From a virus: a stretch of 20,992 nucleotides of DNA. Shown piece by piece: positions 1-5,575 of the stretch. The notes below the pieces were generated by a model. It saw only the letters and a program-made list of their open reading frames with translations, made no database searches and was not told the origin of the DNA. A program made the position numbers and the translations under genes. Numbering within the stretch: position 1 is the first letter of the stretch; every line of letters begins with the position of its first letter. The stretch is from the IMG/VR virus record IMGVR_UViG_3300021440_000139, positions 1 through 20,992 of that record; one strand, 5' to 3'.

Positions 1-12
1 CCCGCCCCCCCC

Positions 13-48
13 GTGGTAGTGGTAGTAGTAGTAGTAGTGGTAGTGGTA
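13..48. repeat. GTR trinucleotide simple repeat (12 units)
   Basis: Twelve consecutive GTG/GTA triplets follow a C-rich run at the left edge. On the plus strand in frame 1 they would be a poly-Val run; on the minus strand they read as Tyr/His, Thr or Pro/Leu repeats depending on frame. No gene can be assigned because the window begins here. The plus-strand frame stops at 97-99, inside the end of the leftward gene, so a real plus-strand gene is unlikely. The tract may belong to the next leftward gene or be non-coding. Confidence 0.85.
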
Positions 49-82
49 TCGACGAGCGCCGTCTTGGCCGCCCGCCCCCGAA

Positions 83-313
83 TCAGCCCGCCGTTTTGAG
101 CCACCGGCCGTCGGGCTGGCGCTCATACCGCTGCCCGCGTCCCGTGCCGACGCCCAGGCCGATCTCGGCATGGCAACCGGGGCACAGAATGCCCCAGCGC
201 CCCCTCCGCGTTGCGGCGTCGAGGAATACGCGGGCGAGTGTGAAGCCGCAGGCATCGCAGCGCGTGGGGGGTGTGCCGAGCCAGTATCGGGCGGGCGGAT
301 TGTCGGTGGTCAT
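83..313 (-). CDS. Small zinc-ribbon-like phage protein (76 aa), function unknown
   Basis: A 76-residue protein with two cysteine pairs, CDAC at residues 19-22 and CPGC at 44-47 followed by His48, spaced like a small zinc-binding ribbon. The tail is basic and glycine-rich (GVGTGRGQRYERQPDGRW), which would suit nucleic-acid contact, but that is inference. I chose the ATG at 313 because GAAAGGA lies directly upstream, the same leader as the neighbouring leftward gene. A longer reading from 403 would overlap the upstream stop as ATGA but has no such leader and adds a low-complexity extension. Small proteins of this type are, from memory, common as hypothetical proteins in phages of GC-rich bacteria. 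It is probably co-transcribed with the 198-residue gene upstream. Confidence 0.7.
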   Translation of the reverse strand: MTTDNPPARYWLGTPPTRCDACGFTLARVFLDAATRRGRWGILCPGCHAEIGLGVGTGRGQRYERQPDGRWLKTAG

Positions 314-375
314 AATCGTCCTTTCATCCGGGCGGATTGCCCCCAATACCCCAGCCCGTGGCGCATTGGGGACAA

Positions 376-391
376 CCCCGCTGGCGCGGGG
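376..391 (-). terminator. GC hairpin between the two leftward genes
   Basis: A perfect 6-bp stem CCCCGC/GCGGGG with a 4-base loop lies 9 bases beyond the stop codon of the 198-residue gene, read leftward. It is followed on the minus strand by TTGTCC, not a clear T-run, so it may be a weak terminator, an attenuator or an mRNA-stabilising stem. It could make the downstream 76-residue gene less expressed than the first gene. Confidence 0.35.
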
Positions 392-399
392 TCGGCCGA

Positions 400-996
400 T
401 CATTCAGCTGGGTCCGGGTCCGGGTCGGTCTCGTCGTCCGGGGTCTCGTCGTCGGCCGCGTCGAAGTCCCCCAGGGGATCGTCATCCGCCTTCATCCCCG
501 CCTCGGACGCCCGAATCCCCGCGACCGTGGTACGCAATGCATCCGCCTTCGGGGACGTCCCGAGCATGCACGCCTCGAGATATTCCTTCACCGACTGACC
601 CCGGGCGGCAGCCTGACCGGGGAGCTTGGCCAGCATGACATCCATCTCGATCCCGTAGACGGCGCACAAGCCCTGGATGATGGTCTGGTCCGGTCCCGCC
701 TCCACCTTGACGGCCCGCATGTCCCACTCCACCCCACCCGCCTCGATGAACTCCACGTAGGCCTTCATCCGGGCCGCCTTTTCCGCCGCCGTGGCGTACC
801 GGTTGAGGGTCTTGTTGAACCCGAGCGCCCCCCGGTCCGAGATCCGTTGAATCCACCCATGCAACGCGGCGCGCTTGTTGTTCGGACCGCTCGCCTTCGC
901 GGGGTTGAACGTGAAGGTTTCCGCGCCGATCACGCGGAACTCGATCGTCCCATCCGCGTTGATCTTGTGAGTGATAACCGCATTGGCCTTGGCCAT
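400..996 (-). CDS. Conserved phage protein of unknown function (198 aa) with acidic C-terminus
   Basis: A 198-residue cytoplasmic protein starting MAKANAVITHKINADG. The first part looks like a small beta-sheet segment, the middle is mixed helix with an ALHGWIQRISD stretch near residues 44-54, and the last ~30 residues are strongly acidic (DDETPDDETDPDPDPAE). An acidic tail is seen in DNA-replication and ssDNA-binding proteins, but I see no OB-fold signature, so no such role is claimed. From memory, related proteins with the HG.iQR.sD core are widespread hypothetical proteins in phages. The ATG at 996 is preceded by GAAAGGACAAT; an upstream in-frame extension to 1269 runs through the promoter and is rejected. 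It is the first gene of the leftward transcript. Confidence 0.8.
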   Translation of the reverse strand: MAKANAVITHKINADGTIEFRVIGAETFTFNPAKASGPNNKRAALHGWIQRISDRGALGFNKTLNRYATAAEKAARMKAYVEFIEAGGVEWDMRAVKVEAGPDQTIIQGLCAVYGIEMDVMLAKLPGQAAARGQSVKEYLEACMLGTSPKADALRTTVAGIRASEAGMKADDDPLGDFDAADDETPDDETDPDPDPAE

Positions 997-1010
997 GATT
1001 GTCCTTTCGT

Positions 1011-1024
1011 GCCCCCGTGGGGGC
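1011..1024 (-). promoter_or_regulatory. Leader hairpin upstream of the 198-residue gene
   Basis: GCCCCC-GT-GGGGGC, a perfect 6-bp inverted repeat with a very tight loop, lies just upstream of the GAAAGGA ribosome binding site of the leftward gene starting at 996. In the transcript it would form a stem right beside the Shine-Dalgarno sequence. It could protect the 5' end or tune translation; neither is shown. Confidence 0.4.
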
Positions 1025-1075
1025 GTGGTCCCGGGTCCGCCGGGTCGGTGGGGCGATTCGTTCGCCTTGGTATCC

Positions 1076-1103
1076 ATTATGGGCCATGCCAGCGGGATGT
1101 CAA
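1076..1103 (-). promoter_or_regulatory. Leftward sigma-70 promoter
   Basis: On the minus strand a perfect -35 box TTGACA (1098-1103) is separated by 16 bases from CATAAT (1076-1081), a five-of-six match to the -10 consensus. Initiation would fall near 1069, giving a leader of about 73 bases before the ATG at 996. This is the best promoter match I found in the window and should be read by unmodified host RNA polymerase, in keeping with early expression of the leftward genes. Confidence 0.65.
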
Positions 1104-1241
1104 CAACAATTTCATTGGGACAAACCCCTACATTCCAGGCACGATCCATGCATGGCTCCCGACTAGCATGAGCGCGCGATGCGCCCGCCCGCGCAGGCAC
1201 GCGCGCGTCGCAAGTCTCATGCCAACCCCGCGCCGCCCTGA

Positions 1242-1312
1242 TACCCCCAGGGGCATACCACCCGCTCACATACCCCCACTGGTATGCATGGCGCTGGATA
1301 CCCCAGGGGGTA
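1242..1312. promoter_or_regulatory. Three operator-like dyads, TACCCC-N2-GGGGTA type
   Basis: Three 14-base dyads start at 1242 (TACCCCCAGGGGCA), 1271 (TACCCCCACTGGTA) and 1299 (TACCCCAGGGGGTA). The third is a perfect 6-bp inverted repeat around two bases. The second keeps TACC/GGTA and extends to a perfect CATACC/GGTATG at 1269-1286. The starts are 29 and 28 bases apart. The pattern of similar symmetrical sites at near-constant spacing is what a dimeric phage repressor or activator operator looks like. No regulator gene is in the window. Confidence 0.55.
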
Positions 1313-1375
1313 CCTGCAGCGTCCCAGGAATCGAGGGGGGTGGGGGCAAATCCGTCCGCTTAGAAATTGTGATGG

Positions 1376-1397
1376 GGCCGCATTCTATTTTGCGGCC
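1376..1397 (+). promoter_or_regulatory. GGCCGC/GCGGCC hairpin with AT-rich loop
   Basis: A perfect 6-bp inverted repeat encloses the 10-base AT-rich loop ATTCTATTTT, about 100 bases before the terminase small subunit gene. It could be a transcript hairpin, a protein site or part of a packaging signal. No T-run follows, so it is not called a terminator. Confidence 0.4.
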
Positions 1398-1406
1398 AGT
1401 TTGAGA

Positions 1407-1440
1407 GTTGCATGCAAGAATTCCCATATAGTTGCATGCA
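1407..1440 (+). repeat. Direct repeat GTTGCATGCA (two copies)
   Basis: Exact copies of the 10-mer GTTGCATGCA lie at 1407-1416 and 1431-1440, 24 bases start to start. The first sits in the perfect palindrome TTGCATGCAA. A third exact copy lies at 13015-13024, in the loop of the hairpin after the major capsid gene. The two copies flank AGAATTCCCATATA, and a weak promoter-like pair (TTGAGA 1401-1406, CATATA 1425-1430, 18-base spacer) overlaps them. Confidence 0.6.
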
Positions 1441-1500
1441 TGCCCAACGCAGCGCACGCCCCCACTTGCATCCCACCCCCGAACCCATTAAGCTGCGCGC

Positions 1501-2148
1501 ATGACCACCCCGCCACCGACTTCCGACGCCACCTCCCCCGCGATCGCGGGAGGCGAAGCCGCGATCGACATCGACGCGGAACTGGCGAAGCTCGCAGCCA
1601 CGGGCGGGGGAGACCGCTTCAATGGCAACCAGGGCGAGAAGCTCCGGGGCGACATCATCAACCGAGTGCGCTACACGCACGAGGCCCTGATCGACTTCAT
1701 CGTGGCGAATCCGACCGCGAAGCTGCCTGTGGTAGCGGCACAATTCGGCCTGCACCCCGTCACCGTCCGCCGCCTCATGACGAGCGACATCTTCCGCGAG
1801 AAGCTCGCCGAGCGTCGCCTCGAGCTGGTCGATCCCGCGATCATGGCGCGGCTGGAGGACCACTTCGAAGCGGTGGCGCTGCGGTCCCTCGAAGTGCTGC
1901 AAGAGAAGCTCGCCCTCCCCGCCTCAATGGTGTCGGAAAGTCTCGCGCTCAAGGCCGCGGAACTCGGGGCGAAGGCCCTCTCGGTGGGTGGATTCTCGTC
2001 GAAGCCAAGTGCCCCCACCGCCCCGCCAGCGGATCGACTGGACTCGCTCGCAGCCCGCCTGGTCGGCTTCCTCGGTCCCCGCGCCCACATTCCTCCGGCT
2101 GACGTCGTTGACGTAGCCTCCCGTCCCCTTCCTTCTGGAGTACGCTGA
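1501..2148 (+). CDS. terS: Terminase small subunit-like HTH protein
   Basis: A 215-residue protein that probably recognises the packaging site and recruits the large terminase. Residues ~55-100 (YTHEALIDFIVANPTAKL, then VVAAQFGLHPVTVRRLM) form a helix-turn-helix typical of small terminases, where the AAxFGxxPxxVxR segment is the recognition part. A helical stretch (REKLAERRLELVDPAIMARL and on to EVLQEKL) follows and would serve oligomerisation. The last ~50 residues are Pro/Ala-rich and probably disordered. The ATG at 1501 has no Shine-Dalgarno upstream (AAGCTGCGCGC), so translation may be weak, leaderless or start further in. It opens the rightward operon and ends in a TGATG overlap. From memory, proteins with this HTH core commonly precede large terminases in environmental phages. 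It is unusual that 3.9 kb of other genes separate it from terL here. Confidence 0.75.
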   Translation: MTTPPPTSDATSPAIAGGEAAIDIDAELAKLAATGGGDRFNGNQGEKLRGDIINRVRYTHEALIDFIVANPTAKLPVVAAQFGLHPVTVRRLMTSDIFREKLAERRLELVDPAIMARLEDHFEAVALRSLEVLQEKLALPASMVSESLALKAAELGAKALSVGGFSSKPSAPTAPPADRLDSLAARLVGFLGPRAHIPPADVVDVASRPLPSGVR

Positions 2149-2573
2149 TGCCCCGTCTCGCCAATCGCCCCACCGAAGTCCGCGCCGTTGTCGAAGCGTT
2201 CGACGCAGCCGGCAAGTCCCTCGGGATGTTCACTCAGACCCCCGCGGGCTGGGACAACTACGTCAAGGCCGACGACACCACCTCGGTGCAGACGCCCCTC
2301 ACCGGCTTCGCCATCACAGTGGCGAACGGCACCCGAAACCTGATCCTGACGCCGGCCGGCACCCTCGCCGCAGGCGCCGTCACCTTCCCGGCCTCGACCT
2401 CGCTGGTGGACGGTCAGGAGCTCCTGATCGCCTCGACGCAGATCATCACCGCCCTCACCCTCACAGGCAACGGCAGCACGATCTCGAACGCCGTGACCAC
2501 TTTGGCCGCCGCCGGCGATCGCGTGCGCTACAAGTACGTCCTTTCGACCGCGACCTGGTACCGGATCGGCTGA
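2148..2573 (+). CDS. Beta-rich virion/adhesin-type protein (141 aa), unknown
   Basis: A 141-residue protein without membrane segments. Residues ~45-141 are rich in Thr/Ala/Gly/Val with alternating pattern (TPAGTLAAGAVTFPAST, LTLTGNGSTI) and end with YKYVLSTATWYRIG. This resembles the beta-structured ends of phage fibre or baseplate-associated proteins, where a trailing W-Y segment closes a small beta domain. The ATG overlaps the small terminase stop (TGATG), with GGAG about 10 bases upstream. It opens the adhesin cassette and may be the virion-anchoring or connecting piece for the spike proteins that follow; this is inference from position and composition. Confidence 0.6.
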   Translation: MPRLANRPTEVRAVVEAFDAAGKSLGMFTQTPAGWDNYVKADDTTSVQTPLTGFAITVANGTRNLILTPAGTLAAGAVTFPASTSLVDGQELLIASTQIITALTLTGNGSTISNAVTTLAAAGDRVRYKYVLSTATWYRIG

Positions 2574-2575
2574 TC

Positions 2576-2992
2576 ATGACGCTGGTCTACGACGCCGAGA
2601 AAACCGGCAAACACCCACTCGACCTGCAGGGCCAGGACGGGGCGCCGTGGGTCTATCTCAAGTCGCTTCTCGCGGGCGAATTCCCACAGTTCAATCGCTT
2701 AGGCGCGGGCATGATTCTGCCCTACACGGCGGTACTTGCCTCGGCGACAGTGAAATCGACGCCAGCGATCTATGGCGGTGTATTTTGCCTCACAGCAGGA
2801 ACCCTATCCGTCTACGACAACACGACCGCTGCGGGTACGGCCTTCATCAACGCGCGCGCCATGGCGGCGGGGGAGTTTTGCTTCCTCGGAGCCGCGGCAG
2901 CCTCCAACGCGGTGCCTGGTGTAGGCATCATCACTTCCATCGGCCTGCACGTCGCCGTCACGACTGGCACCTACCTCGTACTGGCGGCTTGA
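2576..2992 (+). CDS. Beta-rich virion-associated protein (138 aa), unknown
   Basis: A 138-residue protein beginning MTLVYDAEKTGKHPLDLQG. It is rich in Ala/Gly/Thr/Val with short alternating hydrophobic runs (VFCLTAGTLSVYDNTTAAGT) that suggest beta strands, and ends TYLVLAA. There is no signal peptide, long helix or known catalytic motif. Its start lies two bases after the previous stop in the junction TGATCATGAC, which recurs exactly before the beta-helix gene at 3990. The Shine-Dalgarno is weak, so translational coupling is likely. From its place it is probably a structural or connector element of the receptor-binding apparatus. Confidence 0.55.
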   Translation: MTLVYDAEKTGKHPLDLQGQDGAPWVYLKSLLAGEFPQFNRLGAGMILPYTAVLASATVKSTPAIYGGVFCLTAGTLSVYDNTTAAGTAFINARAMAAGEFCFLGAAAASNAVPGVGIITSIGLHVAVTTGTYLVLAA

Positions 2993-3987
2993 TGCCTGGG
3001 ATCTTTGCCCTCAACGAAGCGGGCTTCCGCACGCAAAACTCGAACTCTGCGAGTACGTTTCTCGCTGGGGTGGCGGGGAAAGTGCGGTGGCATCACTTCG
3101 CGGGGCCTGGCGCGATTGGCCTGATGCGCAACAGCACCGCAATGGCGAGTTCTTTGCAGTGGGGGACCGGCCCGAGCGAGTCGCCAGCCAGCACCTCGGT
3201 CACAGCGAACTACGCCGCGCAGGAGCCCGGAGGCTCTGCCCACACGCTGGTTAGCGTCGACGCCGCCACAGGCAACGCAACAGCCGACAACGGGCGCTTT
3301 CAATTCGACAAAGCGGCAGGCACGCTGCGCATGTCGCACAATCAAGACGATGCGCTTGTCAGCAGCAACCCTCGGGTGCAGCTCTACACAAGTTACCTGC
3401 CAGCGCGCTGCGGCTGGATGCGAATCTACATGGGATTCCAGCTCGGCGACGCAAATATGCCGTGGCCGAAGTGGGTTTTCAACCTCAACTCAACGCTGAT
3501 CCTCCAGATCAAGGACGGCTCGGCCAGTTTTCCGCCGCTCACGCTCGACATCTACGACAACAGCGACGGCGATACGAATCTCCGTGACCTCGTGTTGCCA
3601 ATCAGAACTGACAATGTCTCCAGCCAAACAGTGCTGTATCGTGTGAAGGGTGTCAAGCTCGCCACACGATACAACATTTGCCTGGACGTACGTCTCGACT
3701 GGCTCGACAGGTCTACTGGCGGCGCCCCCTCCATCCGTCTGTGGCAGGATACAAGCCTCGTCCCCAGCGTAAATGGCTTGACAGACGAAAACGCCACGCA
3801 CACCATCTACCCGCCGTCGGCGAACTACGTTTACCCCGGCAGCGCGAGCGGCGGCTGGCAAGCCATGTGGGGTATCTACCGCTACAGGTATTCAAGCGTG
3901 CAAGCGCCCGACGGCGCCTCGATCACCTTTCACAAAGCACTGGTTGAGCACTGGCTCGACGAGCCACCGACACCTACCTGGCCCTGA
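2992..3987 (+). CDS. Putative jelly-roll (polysaccharide lyase/lectin-like) receptor-binding protein
   Basis: A 331-residue protein starting MPGIFALNEAGFRTQNSNSA. The first ~100 residues are a Ser/Ala/Gly-rich, probably virion-attached part. From about residue 105 on it looks like a concanavalin-type beta sandwich: long strands with many aromatic residues (FQFDKAAGTLRMS, WMRIYMGFQLG, YNICLDVRLDWLD, PSIRLWQDTSLV, WQAMWGIYRYRYS). Such folds occur in heparinase/alginate-lyase-type polysaccharide lyases and carbohydrate-binding modules. I cannot point to catalytic residues with confidence, so binding without cleavage is equally possible. The ATG at 2992 overlaps the previous stop; an in-frame extension to 2647 lies inside the upstream gene and is rejected. 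Confidence 0.55.
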   Translation: MPGIFALNEAGFRTQNSNSASTFLAGVAGKVRWHHFAGPGAIGLMRNSTAMASSLQWGTGPSESPASTSVTANYAAQEPGGSAHTLVSVDAATGNATADNGRFQFDKAAGTLRMSHNQDDALVSSNPRVQLYTSYLPARCGWMRIYMGFQLGDANMPWPKWVFNLNSTLILQIKDGSASFPPLTLDIYDNSDGDTNLRDLVLPIRTDNVSSQTVLYRVKGVKLATRYNICLDVRLDWLDRSTGGAPSIRLWQDTSLVPSVNGLTDENATHTIYPPSANYVYPGSASGGWQAMWGIYRYRYSSVQAPDGASITFHKALVEHWLDEPPTPTWP

Positions 3988-3989
3988 TC

Positions 3990-5570
3990 ATGACACTTTG
4001 GTACGTTCGTCCGAGCACCTCGCACAGCGGAACGCGTAACGGCACCAGCTACGATACAGCCTGGGGCACATGGTCGGAGATCGTGTGGGCATCGCTTGCC
4101 GCCGGAGATCGATTGCGGATCTGCGGCGCGCATGTTTACACCAGCAGCCGTGCCACCAGCGCGCATGGTGGCACAGTAAACGCGCGTGTGGTTCTTGAAA
4201 GCTACAACGCCGATCCTGGATCCATCACATTTACCGCACTCGGCCTGACGATCGACGTGAATCATACCGAGATCCGCGGCCTGACAATCACGTCTGGTAC
4301 CGCGCAGGCCATATTGCTGAACGCGGCCAACTTGCAGAACGTTGCCATCGTCAACAACAACCTGGTGTGTGGTGCCGGCAGTACCAGCAACATCCTCGGC
4401 CTGCGCGACGTGACAGGCCTGAACTACAGTGACATCTTGATCGACGGCAACACTTTCACAGGCAAGCCGTCCGCTGGGTCTGCTATCCGCTGGTGGCTGA
4501 GCACGACGGGTGACCTTGGCACCATCAGCCGGTTGACGATTTCCAACAACAAGTTTGTCGGCGTTGTCACCTCCCGGGCCGTTATTCGGTTGCTCTACAA
4601 CCCAGACGTGAACGCCGGCACCAAACTGGCCGACATCAAAGTCATCGGCAACACCTTCACAGATTGCGTGGGCCTTGCTATCGAGGTCGGCGGCGGCGGT
4701 GGTGGTGCGCTGGCTGTGCCCGGCCGCGACACCGGTATCATCGTCCGCGGCAACGTCGCGCGGCGCCTGTCCTATGCCGGTGCTTTCGGCGGCATGATCT
4801 TCCTGTACCAGTTCGGCCCCTCGCTCACGCCCGGCTTCGGCCCAAACTTGGTGGAGTGGAACGAGGGCTACGAGATCCAGGGGGCGGGCGGCTTCATCGA
4901 TCTGCTGCAGGGCACCTACGTGGTCCAGTTCAACTACTGCGACGACGTGTGGAGCAACGGTTTCGACGGCAATGGTGTTCTGCTCGATTTGAGCAGCTAT
5001 AACTGCGTAGTCCGCTGGAATGTGCTGAAGAATTTGCGTTCCAACGGAAGCGTTTATGGAAGTGGCATGGGCATCTATGTCATTTCTTCGACCGGCGCGG
5101 AGGTGTACGGCAATCTGATCGAAAACTGCCGCATCGGTCTGGGTTTCTTCTGTCCTACAGGCTCGACCCAATCGGCAAACGTCTACGGCAATACGTTCGC
5201 AAACTGTTCCGTCAGTGCCATCTACCACGGGCAGCAGGACACAAACAAAACAGGCACCCACTGCCGCAACAACGTTTTTGTCGCAGCCACAAGTGGTGTT
5301 CAAGGTGTCAACAATACTGGAGCTGTGTGGTCAGGTACAGAAGACTACAACAACTTCTACAACTTCGGCGCCAACGTCAACCACACTTTCGGCGTCAACA
5401 CGCAAACGCAAAAGCCAAACCTTTCCATTCACTGGCGCCCAGCGCAAAACTCACCACTGCGCCGAGCTGGAACTCATTTAGCGTATACAACTGATTGCGA
5501 TGGCTTTACTCGTTGGAATCCGCCGACCATCGGAGCCTTCGAAATCCAACCTGATCGAAGTGTACGTTGA
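3990..5570 (+). CDS. Right-handed parallel beta-helix tailspike-like protein
   Basis: A 526-residue protein of the pectate-lyase/tailspike architecture. The N-terminus, TLWYVRPSTSHSGTRNGTSY then WASLAAGDRLRICGAHVY, is the opening cap common in this superfamily. It is followed by many short coils with I/V.NN, NxF and GN.F turns (VAIVNNNLVCG, ILIDGNTFTG, LTISNNKFVG, IKVIGNTFTDC, VYGNLIEN, VYGNTFANCS), typical of a beta-helix asparagine ladder. In virions such proteins bind or cleave host surface polysaccharide. No separate head-binding domain precedes the helix, so attachment probably needs a partner. G+C is visibly lower in the 3' part of the gene than in the capsid genes. The start follows the upstream stop by two bases with no good Shine-Dalgarno. 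Confidence 0.75.
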   Translation: MTLWYVRPSTSHSGTRNGTSYDTAWGTWSEIVWASLAAGDRLRICGAHVYTSSRATSAHGGTVNARVVLESYNADPGSITFTALGLTIDVNHTEIRGLTITSGTAQAILLNAANLQNVAIVNNNLVCGAGSTSNILGLRDVTGLNYSDILIDGNTFTGKPSAGSAIRWWLSTTGDLGTISRLTISNNKFVGVVTSRAVIRLLYNPDVNAGTKLADIKVIGNTFTDCVGLAIEVGGGGGGALAVPGRDTGIIVRGNVARRLSYAGAFGGMIFLYQFGPSLTPGFGPNLVEWNEGYEIQGAGGFIDLLQGTYVVQFNYCDDVWSNGFDGNGVLLDLSSYNCVVRWNVLKNLRSNGSVYGSGMGIYVISSTGAEVYGNLIENCRIGLGFFCPTGSTQSANVYGNTFANCSVSAIYHGQQDTNKTGTHCRNNVFVAATSGVQGVNNTGAVWSGTEDYNNFYNFGANVNHTFGVNTQTQKPNLSIHWRPAQNSPLRRAGTHLAYTTDCDGFTRWNPPTIGAFEIQPDRSVR

Positions 5571-5575
5571 CCGTG

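Larger units (their letters stand above)
997..1500. other. Divergent intergenic control region
   Basis: About 500 bases with no credible gene separate the leftward genes from the rightward late operon. From left to right it contains a GCCCCC/GGGGGC stem in the leftward leader, a leftward promoter, a mixed stretch, three TACCCC-type dyads, a G-run, a GGCCGC/GCGGCC stem with an AT-rich loop, and two GTTGCATGCA copies. Short open frames here on either strand lack ribosome binding sites and recognisable protein character. Its position beside the terminase small subunit gene also makes it a candidate for a packaging start (pac or cos), which the sequence alone cannot show. Confidence 0.75.

Noticed and set aside
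345-352. Possible fourth TACCCC half-site between the two leftward genes (ATACCCCA)
   Set aside because: Only one arm is present; the other side reads GCCCGTGG, so no dyad is formed.
400-996. Reading the 198-residue protein as a single-stranded DNA-binding protein because of its acidic tail
   Set aside because: No OB-fold-like sequence and the acidic end does not finish in the usual hydrophobic tip; the tail alone is not enough.
971-1171. 66-codon plus-strand frame over the leftward promoter
   Set aside because: It starts inside the 198-residue gene on the opposite strand and crosses the promoter; no ribosome binding site.
1266-1457. 63-codon minus-strand frame in the control region
   Set aside because: It has no Shine-Dalgarno sequence, no recognisable domain, and overlaps the dyads and hairpin.
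1465-1491. Promoter directly before the small terminase gene (TTGCAT and CATTAA)
   Set aside because: The spacing between the boxes is only about 14 bases and the matches are weak.
3930-5303. Open frame of 457 codons antisense to the beta-helix spike
   Set aside because: The plus strand has clear beta-helix repeats; the antisense product has no recognisable features.
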